Shown here in pieces: positions 1 to 5,004 of a DNA stretch of 8,304 nucleotides. How positions within the stretch are numbered: the first letter of the stretch is position 1; the number at the start of each line of letters is the position of its first letter. The notes under the pieces are model-generated. The model saw only the letters and a list, made by a program, of their open reading frames with translations. It was not told where the DNA came from and searched no databases. This DNA is from Lachnospiraceae bacterium UBA1258. GTDB taxonomy: Bacteria; Bacillota; Clostridia; Lachnospirales; Lachnospiraceae. The stretch covers positions 8,280-16,583 of the forward strand of contig DBVS01000037.1 in the NCBI GenBank assembly GCA_002308235.1. Reading direction: 5' to 3'. Both the position numbers and the translations under genes were made by a program.

Positions 1-515
1 GCTTTTATTTCGGCTGTCCTTTGCTCGATATAGGCATCGGGCTCGACTGAGGGCACATCCGTTTCAATGATGCGTGCCTGCTCTTCGGCAGTGAATGCGG
101 CATTCAGGAAATCATTGTTCAAAGCCTTTCGAACCGAGGAATTCTCCCAGTTGCTTTCCGCAAAACCCTTGTTGAAGGGAAGGCAGTCCAGCACGTATTT
201 ACTGATCACCAGTGCTTTATCCTCATCCGAAAAAAGAATGATCCATTCTATGGGCTCGGAACCGTTCGTATCGTTATTGTCCTGCTCGAAGCTTCCGAGA
301 GTGACTGTTTTTAAATCCTTTGAAACTTCAAACTGCTCTTCTCTGTCGGAGGCTGAGGTCGAAATCGATGCAACTCCCGAAGTCGAAGAAGAAATGGAGA
401 CCGGCGAGACCGGACCCTCTTCGGAAGCGGAAGAAACCGAAGTCCCTTTCTTTCCGCAAGCCGTAAGTAAAGCAAGTGAAATTATTAAACCGATTGATAA
501 TACTCTTTTTTTCAT
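1..515 (-). CDS. Lipoprotein with DUF6273 domain (partial, 3' end outside window)
   Basis: The ATG at 513-515 opens a frame that stays open to the window edge, giving 171 visible residues. The N-terminus is a classic lipoprotein signal: MKKR, a hydrophobic core, then the lipobox LLTAC with the lipidated Cys at residue 20. A Ser/Thr/Glu-rich spacer follows (about 24-62). From about residue 70 the sequence matches my recollection of DUF6273: TVTLGSFEQ, SEPIEWIIL, ALVISKYVLD, then NWENSSVRKALNNDFLNAAF. This domain is common in surface and secreted proteins of gut Clostridia and has no established biochemical role; it has distant similarity to sulfatase-modifying/C-type-lectin-like folds, which I cannot check here. 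The protein should be anchored to the outer face of the membrane. The ribosome-binding site GGAG (525-528) sits 9 nt before the ATG. The family call is fairly secure; function is unknown. Confidence 0.85.
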   Translation of the reverse strand, partial: MKKRVLSIGLIISLALLTACGKKGTSVSSASEEGPVSPVSISSSTSGVASISTSASDREEQFEVSKDLKTVTLGSFEQDNNDTNGSEPIEWIILFSDEDKALVISKYVLDCLPFNKGFAESNWENSSVRKALNNDFLNAAFTAEEQARIIETDVPSVEPDAYIEQRTAEIK

Positions 516-542
516 AAACTTATACTCCGTAAACCACATAAG

Positions 543-571
543 AGTTTACATTCATAACCCAAAATAATCAA
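543..571 (-). promoter_or_regulatory. Putative sigma-A promoter of the DUF6273 lipoprotein gene
   Basis: On the minus strand a -35-like TTGATT (566-571) and a -10-like TAAACT (543-548) are separated by exactly 17 bp. Transcription would start near 536, leaving a leader of about 20 nt that contains the GGAG ribosome-binding site. The -10 matches consensus at only four of six positions, so this is a plausible rather than certain promoter. The gene may also receive read-through from the upstream operon, because I see no clear terminator in the gap. Confidence 0.45.
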
Positions 572-580
572 CTTAAAAAA

Positions 581-1051
581 TCATAAACAGCCCCGAAGTG
601 CGCAGACCACTATGGAAATGATGATTCCGAGGATCGCGCCAACCAGCACCTGCAGGGGAGTGTGGCCCACAAGCTCCTTAAGTTTTTCTTCGTCCGAAAG
701 CGATTCGTTACTCATGTTCTGGAAGCTTTCGATCATCTTGTTAAGGACCTGGGCCTGGTTTCCCGCCTGCCTGCGTACGCCCATGGCGTCATACATGGCG
801 ATAAATGCAACAATGGCGCTTATGGCAAATTCGAAGGAACTGAAGCCGTAAAGAACGGCGCAGGAGGTCGTAAGGGCACATACCGTTGCAGAGTGTGAAC
901 TGGGCATTCCGCCTGCCCCCACCAATCTTTCCGCCGTAAATTTTTTCATGATACAGGTATAAAGAATGGTCTTCGCAACCTGGGCGATGAGCCACCCCGA
1001 AGCCGCACATATCAATACCGTGTTTTCCCAAAGAAGTTCAAGAAAGTTCAT
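581..1051 (-). CDS. Divergent PAP2 family membrane protein (YuiD/DUF212)
   Basis: This 156-residue protein is full length for the DUF212 (acid phosphatase/vanadium-haloperoxidase-related) family, which includes Bacillus subtilis YuiD. Diagnostic blocks are GGMPSSHSATV (47-57), YDAMGVRRQAGNQAQVLN (87-104) and LVGHTPLQVLVGAILG (127-142). The SSHS block and the later His resemble the phosphate-binding and catalytic positions of PAP2 phosphatases, and a membrane-embedded phosphatase role on a lipid phosphate is a reasonable guess, but the substrate is not known. Hydrophobic segments lie at about 10-35, 54-87 and 133-152. The start is supported by AGGTGGG (1060-1066) 8 nt upstream. The gene begins 13 bp after the MATE stop codon, so it is the last gene of the cysE operon. 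Confidence 0.88.
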   Translation of the reverse strand: MNFLELLWENTVLICAASGWLIAQVAKTILYTCIMKKFTAERLVGAGGMPSSHSATVCALTTSCAVLYGFSSFEFAISAIVAFIAMYDAMGVRRQAGNQAQVLNKMIESFQNMSNESLSDEEKLKELVGHTPLQVLVGAILGIIISIVVCALRGCL

Positions 1052-1064
1052 CTATCGTACCCAC

Positions 1065-2426
1065 CTACATTTTATATCGTTCGTTCCTAAGCTCCACAAC
1101 CGCCATAATAATCGTAACCGTCGCCGCAACCGCATCCGCGATGGGGCCCGAATATATGATTCCGTCGATCCCGAAGAACAAAGGAAGTATCAGGATAAGC
1201 GGAAGCAGGAACAGGATCTGTCTGGTAAGAGACAAAAACATGCCGCGCTGCGGTCGTCCCGTGGCCGTAAAGAAATTGGAAACCACAGGCTGTACGAAAT
1301 TAATAAAGATAAAGAAGAAGTAAATCCTGAAATACTTAACCGCAAAGGTGAAGTACTCTTCGCTTCCCTCTCCGAAAAGTCCGATGATCTGCCTCGGGAA
1401 CACCTGAAATACGAAAAACGATCCGAGGGAAATCAAAAATCCTATCTTTAAAGCAAGAAGCAAAGCATCCTTAACTCTCTTAAACTGTTTCGCCCCGAAG
1501 TTAAAGCTGACAATGGGCTGTAAGCCCTGGGAAATCCCGATGATAAAGGAAAAGAACATCATTCCGACCTTCGAAATGATCCCCACACAGGCAATGGGGA
1601 TGGAGGAGCCGTATACGCTGGCCGCCCCGTAAACCTTAAGGGAATTGTTCAAAACGATCTGAATGACCATGTTTGCTATCTGGTTAAAAAAGGAAGCCGT
1701 TCCGAGAGAGGCACTCCTTAAGAAATACCTGAATCTCGGGATAAAATGCATAAGTTTAAGCTTAACGGTCTTATAGTTGCAAAGATAAAGGATCACCATC
1801 GCTGCGCTTACGCACTGGCCGATGACTGTGGCAAGAGCCGCACCCTTCATGCCCCACTCAAAGCCGAAAACAAAAAGGGCATCCAGCACCGTATTGATCA
1901 CGGCACCCGTTAAGTTACTTAACATCGAATATCTCGGAGACCCGTCTGCACGGACAAGATGCGCGCCCCCTGCCTGTAATATAAGCATGGGAAAGCCCCA
2001 GGCCGTAATTCCGGTATAGTCGCAGGCATAGGGAAAAACATCCGCGGGGGACCCAAAGAAAAGCATCATGGGCTTTAAAAATACAAGAGTGACCGTACTT
2101 AACAGAATACCGCATATCACACTCATGGAAGCGGAATTGCCGATATAAAAAGGGGCCGTATCTCTGTCTCCCTCTCCCATTGCGAGGTTAAAGGCGGAGG
2201 CTCCGCCTATACCAAAAAGAAGGGCTATGGAAGTACAGGAAATAGAAAGCGGAAATGCGATATTGGTAGCCGCATTTCCGAGTTCACCGATCTTCTGCCC
2301 GATAAAGAACTGGTCGACTATATTGTAAAGCGCACCCACCAGCATGGCTATGATGCTCGGGATGGCGAACTGCCTCAAAAGAGTTCCCACCGGTTTATAT
2401 CCCAGCGGGCTGTCCTGTCTGTTCAT
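1065..2426 (-). CDS. MATE family multidrug/cation efflux transporter
   Basis: The 453-residue product has the length and hydrophobic pattern of a 12-helix MATE (multi antimicrobial extrusion) transporter, made of two related six-helix halves (roughly 15-220 and 235-445). The N-terminal signature is clear: LLRQFAIPSIIAMLVGALYN followed by VDQFFIGQ, with the later GIGGASAFNLAMGEGD loop. The second half carries the matching GISQGLQPIVSFNFGA motif. MepA/DinF-type members exchange Na+ or H+ for cationic drugs or metabolites; the substrate cannot be read from sequence. The ATG follows the sigH stop codon directly (TAA then ATG, no gap), and the only ribosome-binding site, GGAG at 2438-2441, lies inside the end of sigH, so translation is probably coupled. 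It is read as the fifth gene of the operon. Confidence 0.93.
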   Translation of the reverse strand: MNRQDSPLGYKPVGTLLRQFAIPSIIAMLVGALYNIVDQFFIGQKIGELGNAATNIAFPLSISCTSIALLFGIGGASAFNLAMGEGDRDTAPFYIGNSASMSVICGILLSTVTLVFLKPMMLFFGSPADVFPYACDYTGITAWGFPMLILQAGGAHLVRADGSPRYSMLSNLTGAVINTVLDALFVFGFEWGMKGAALATVIGQCVSAAMVILYLCNYKTVKLKLMHFIPRFRYFLRSASLGTASFFNQIANMVIQIVLNNSLKVYGAASVYGSSIPIACVGIISKVGMMFFSFIIGISQGLQPIVSFNFGAKQFKRVKDALLLALKIGFLISLGSFFVFQVFPRQIIGLFGEGSEEYFTFAVKYFRIYFFFIFINFVQPVVSNFFTATGRPQRGMFLSLTRQILFLLPLILILPLFFGIDGIIYSGPIADAVAATVTIIMAVVELRNERYKM

Positions 2427-3074
2427 TTAAAATGTTACTCCGGTTTGTTTCATTTGTTTCTTAATCTTCGCCTTGGCCCGCTGAAGAGCATTGTCTGTGG
2501 ACTTTTCGTCTTTCCCCAGCACTCTGGCGATCTCGGTATAGTTCATGCCGATAAGATAGAGTTCGATGGTCTGCCTTTCGAAAGCGGAAAGTTCGGTCTC
2601 AATGAGTTTTTCGATCCTCTCCACATTTTCTTTGTCAATGACCAGTTCCTCGGGATTTGAATCATTACCCGCGGAGACGGTTTCCGCAACGGAAGGAGTA
2701 CCCTCCTCGCTGTCCTCTCCCGCATAGATGGAAATGTAGGAGTTTAAGGGAAGATGCTTTTTGCGGCCCGAAGCCGTAACAGCCGTATACATCTGCCGCG
2801 AAACACAAAGCTCAGCAAAGGTAAGGAAGCTGGCGTCCCGCCCGGGGTCATAATCCTTTACGGCCTTAAAAAGCCCGATCATGCCCTCCTGGATCAGGTC
2901 TTCCGAGTCGGCACCGAGAATATACATGGTCTTCGCCTTGGCTCTTACCAGGTTCTTGTACTTGTTTAAGATATATTCGTTAATCTCGCTCTCGCCGTCA
3001 CGAAGCCTGCAGATCAGTTCTTCGTCCGAGAAGGATTCATATTTATCCGTTAAGCCGCTGTCTTGCGATTTCAA
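2427..3074 (-). CDS. sigH: RNA polymerase sigma factor SigH (sigma-30 type)
   Basis: The 215-residue protein has the size and blocks of SigH, the sigma factor that in Bacillus and Clostridium drives transition-state and early sporulation genes. Region 2 is intact: KYKNLVRAKAKTMYILGADS (38-57), DLIQEGMIGLFKAVKDYDP core-binding helix (59-77), then SFLTFAELCVSRQMYTAV for -10 recognition (82-99) and KKHLPLNSYISI. Region 4 covers about 155-205, with LSAFERQTIELYLIGMNYTE (162-181) and the KSTDNALQRAKAKIKK recognition helix. The start is TTG: an in-frame TGA lies two codons upstream and no other ATG/GTG/TTG fits before the SDEEL block. The GGGGG at 3084-3088, 9 nt upstream, can act as ribosome-binding site. 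The first 32 nt overlap the end of rlmB. Presence of sigH does not prove that the host sporulates. Confidence 0.92.
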   Translation of the reverse strand: MKSQDSGLTDKYESFSDEELICRLRDGESEINEYILNKYKNLVRAKAKTMYILGADSEDLIQEGMIGLFKAVKDYDPGRDASFLTFAELCVSRQMYTAVTASGRKKHLPLNSYISIYAGEDSEEGTPSVAETVSAGNDSNPEELVIDKENVERIEKLIETELSAFERQTIELYLIGMNYTEIARVLGKDEKSTDNALQRAKAKIKKQMKQTGVTF

Positions 3075-3786
3075 AGCTCAAAACCCCCGCCGCAACCGAT
3101 GCATTCAGGGAATCGATGTCGCCCTTCATGGGGATGGCTGCGATAAAATCACACTTTTCCTTCACGAGGCGGGAAACTCCCGAGCCCTCGTTTCCGATTA
3201 CAAGTCCAATGGGTCCCTTAAGATCAAGGTCGTACATAAGGGTTCCGCCCATGTCCGCACATACAAACCAGATTCCGCGCTCTTTGAGTTCTTCGATGGT
3301 GCGGCCCAGGTTCGTAACTTTAACTACGGGTGTATAGTTAATGGCTCCCGCGGAAGCCTTTAATACCGTGGAAGTGATCCCCACCGCTCTGTCTTTCGGG
3401 ATGATCACGCCGTGAGCCCCCGCCAGGTTTGCGGTCCTGACTATGGCTCCCAGGTTGTGGGGATCTTCGATCCCGTCGAGAAGAAGAATGAAAGGCGCCT
3501 CACCCTTCTCTTCGGCTTTCTTGAAGATATCCTCAAGTTCGGAATAATCATAGGCCGCGGCAACCGCTATAACGCCCTGATGATGACCTGTTTCGGACAT
3601 CTGATCCAGACGTTCCTTGGTCACGTATTTGATGACCGTGGATGCTTTCTGGGCTTCTCTCTTTATTGTCATTACGGGGCCGTCGTGACAACCGTCCAGC
3701 ACATAGAGCCTGTCGATGGTTCTTCCGCTTCTGTAAGCCTCTATAACGGCGTTTCGCCCCTCTATAAATGTTTCGTTATCTGCCAT
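3043..3786 (-). CDS. rlmB: 23S rRNA (guanosine-2'-O)-methyltransferase RlmB (SPOUT/TrmH family)
   Basis: The 247-residue protein is full length for RlmB/TrmH-type SPOUT methyltransferases, which transfer a methyl group from S-adenosylmethionine to a ribose 2'-OH, in E. coli G2251 of 23S rRNA. An N-terminal RNA-substrate-binding domain (about 5-78) starts with FIEGRNAVIEAYRSGRTIDR and ends with HHQGVIA. The catalytic domain has the three SPOUT motifs: LLDGIEDPHNLGAIVRTA (102-119, with Arg117 in the catalytic position), LVIGNEGSGVSRLV (195-208) and IPMKGDIDSLNASVAAGVL (218-236), which together form the knotted cofactor site. It starts 8 nt after the mrnC stop with a weak AGGT ribosome-binding site. 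Orthologues in this neighbourhood are often annotated as TrmH or YacO. The exact modified nucleotide is inferred from family, not seen. Confidence 0.93.
   Translation of the reverse strand: MADNETFIEGRNAVIEAYRSGRTIDRLYVLDGCHDGPVMTIKREAQKASTVIKYVTKERLDQMSETGHHQGVIAVAAAYDYSELEDIFKKAEEKGEAPFILLLDGIEDPHNLGAIVRTANLAGAHGVIIPKDRAVGITSTVLKASAGAINYTPVVKVTNLGRTIEELKERGIWFVCADMGGTLMYDLDLKGPIGLVIGNEGSGVSRLVKEKCDFIAAIPMKGDIDSLNASVAAGVLSFEIARQRLNG
3084..3088 (-). promoter_or_regulatory. Ribosome-binding site supporting the TTG start of sigH
   Basis: A run of five G on the minus strand lies 9 nt before the TTG codon and inside the rlmB coding sequence. It can pair with the CCUCC of 16S rRNA through one G-U wobble. 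Together with the in-frame TGA just upstream, it supports TTG at 3072-3074 as the real start. Confidence 0.5.
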
Positions 3787-3794
3787 TTTATTAC

Positions 3795-4244
3795 CTAATC
3801 CGGTTTCTTTGTCTGTTTTTCTTTTAGTAAGGCCATTCCCTGTTTGATCAGTTCAAACATTCTGTCGGTCTGCCCGGAAATATAGAGGTAACCGATCAGG
3901 GCCTCGAAGCCCGTGGCCTTGTGATAGTCGCTCTTTGACGCATTCTTGGCTGTGGTGGCGGTGTGGGCATTTTTGCCGCGCCTGTAGTAGCCTTCCTCTT
4001 CCTCGGAAAGGAAGGGTAAAAGCGCTTCGATCATCCGCGCCTGGGATCCTGCGTTTACGTATTTTATGGAATCACGGTTAAGCTTTCCCGTCTGTCTGTT
4101 GCCCTTCGAAGACTCAATGGTCCTGACTATGACCTCGTAAACCGTGTCTCCGAGATAAGCAAGAATGAGGGGTGCGGTTTCCCTTGGGTTCATTTCGTTA
4201 AGATCAAAGGCTCGGTTGATAGCCCTGTAAAAATCTTCCGTCAT
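3795..4244 (-). CDS. mrnC: Mini-ribonuclease III
   Basis: The 149-residue protein is a stand-alone RNase III catalytic domain with no double-stranded RNA-binding domain, the hallmark of Mini-III. In Bacillus subtilis MrnC is a dimer that trims 5' and 3' ends of 23S precursor rRNA, helped by ribosomal protein L3. Active-site blocks are LAYLGDTVYE (28-37, metal-binding Asp33), YRRGKNAHTATTAKNAS (87-103, the basic signature of this subfamily) and ATGFEALIGYLYISG (110-124, with catalytic Glu114). The ATG overlaps the cysE stop codon by the 4-nt ATGA and has a near-perfect AAGGAG ribosome-binding site at 4253-4258 with 8-nt spacing, inside cysE, so the two are translationally coupled. The position next to rlmB, another 23S rRNA enzyme, matches the usual Bacillota order. 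Confidence 0.95.
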   Translation of the reverse strand: MTEDFYRAINRAFDLNEMNPRETAPLILAYLGDTVYEVIVRTIESSKGNRQTGKLNRDSIKYVNAGSQARMIEALLPFLSEEEEGYYRRGKNAHTATTAKNASKSDYHKATGFEALIGYLYISGQTDRMFELIKQGMALLKEKQTKKPD

Positions 4245-4903
4245 TTGCTGAGCTCCTTAACCCTCGACTCAAGTTCAAGCACACGATTGATAAGCTCTGC
4301 ATTTGCTTTTTGAAGGTTCATGATGTCCTCTCTTACGGGGTCCGGAAGGTCTGTCTGATTCATGGCCGTCTGCGGGCAATCGCAGTCGGAACGCTTGATC
4401 ACGCGGCCGGGAACACCCACAACCGTTGAGTTCGGAGGAACCTCGCTTAAAACTACGGAGCCGGCGCCGATCTTTGAATTGTCACCGATGGTAAAGGAAC
4501 CGAGGACCTTGGCTCCTGCGGAAACCATGACATTGTTTCCGAGGGTGGGGTGACGCTTTCCCTGTTCCTTACCGGTACCGCCCAAAGTAACGCCCTGATA
4601 AAGGGTACAGTTGTCACCGATAACGGTAGTCTCGCCGATGACCACTCCGTGACCGTGATCGATAAAAAGTCCGGAGCCGATCTTTGCACCGGGATGGATC
4701 TCGATGCCGGTCTTTCTGGCAGCCTTCTGGGAGACTAAACGCGCAAGAAAATAATGACCCTTGCAATAGAGTCTGTGGGAAATCCTGTAGCTTATCATGA
4801 CCTTAAAGCTGGGATACAGAATTACCTCCAAACCCGAATGGATTGCGGGGTCTCGTTCTTTAATAATCTTCAATTCTTCCTTAATCAGTCGAATCAGTCC
4901 CAT
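4241..4903 (-). CDS. cysE: Serine O-acetyltransferase
   Basis: The enzyme makes O-acetylserine from serine and acetyl-CoA, the committed step of cysteine synthesis in the cytosol. The 220 residues fit the short Bacillota type. A reduced N-terminal helical domain contains ERDPAIHSGLEVILY (16-30). The left-handed beta-helix of hexapeptide repeats covers about 66-168, with IEIHPGAKIGSG, IDHGHGVVIGET and the strongly conserved QGVTLGGTGKEQGKRHPTLG (103-122). His83 corresponds to catalytic His158 of the E. coli enzyme and Glu68 takes the place of its partner Asp143, which is usual in this subgroup. The tail (about 195-219) looks like a short coiled coil. No T-box leader is present, although cysE operons in Bacillus often have one. 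The start is nearly leaderless and has no good ribosome-binding site. Confidence 0.95.
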   Translation of the reverse strand: MGLIRLIKEELKIIKERDPAIHSGLEVILYPSFKVMISYRISHRLYCKGHYFLARLVSQKAARKTGIEIHPGAKIGSGLFIDHGHGVVIGETTVIGDNCTLYQGVTLGGTGKEQGKRHPTLGNNVMVSAGAKVLGSFTIGDNSKIGAGSVVLSEVPPNSTVVGVPGRVIKRSDCDCPQTAMNQTDLPDPVREDIMNLQKANAELINRVLELESRVKELSK

Positions 4904-4912
4904 AATAATGGT

Positions 4913-4941
4913 ATTTTAACTTCTTTTCTTTTGTATTTCAA
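4913..4941 (-). promoter_or_regulatory. Sigma-A promoter of the cysE-mrnC-rlmB-sigH operon
   Basis: On the minus strand TTGAAA (4936-4941) and TAAAAT (4913-4918) are separated by exactly 17 bp, each matching the housekeeping consensus at five of six positions. Only 9 nt lie between the -10 box and the cysE ATG (4901-4903), so the predicted transcript start falls about 0-4 nt before the start codon. The promoter sits between the terminator stem-loop of the esterase gene and cysE, exactly where a new operon should begin. Confidence 0.75.
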
Positions 4942-4959
4942 GGGTTTTTAAACAGGAGA

Positions 4960-4988
4960 GCCCCGACGAATCTTACTTTCGTCGGGGC
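4960..4988 (-). terminator. Stem-loop terminator after the CE15 esterase gene
   Basis: Positions 4960-4970 and 4978-4988 are perfect inverted repeats (GCCCCGACGAA and TTCGTCGGGGC), forming an 11-bp GC-rich stem with a 7-nt loop. The hairpin starts 16 nt past the esterase stop codon. On the minus strand it is followed by TCTCCTGTTT, a broken rather than continuous T-run, so termination may be less than complete or helped by other factors. No plus-strand gene precedes it, so it is assigned to the minus strand. Confidence 0.75.
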
Positions 4989-5004
4989 CGGAGGCTAACA
5001 CTGT

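Noticed and set aside
67..567. Plus-strand open frame of 166 codons at the left edge
   Set aside because: It lies antisense to the lipoprotein gene, which has a lipobox, a ribosome-binding site and DUF6273 motifs. The plus-strand product has no recognisable features.
966..1451. Plus-strand open frame of 161 codons across the PAP2/MATE junction
   Set aside because: Very basic, low-quality sequence that spans two convincing genes on the other strand; no initiation signal.
4904..4959. T-box or other riboswitch upstream of cysE
   Set aside because: Only about 56 bp lie between the terminator stem and the ATG, and the promoter occupies most of it. There is no room for a structured leader.
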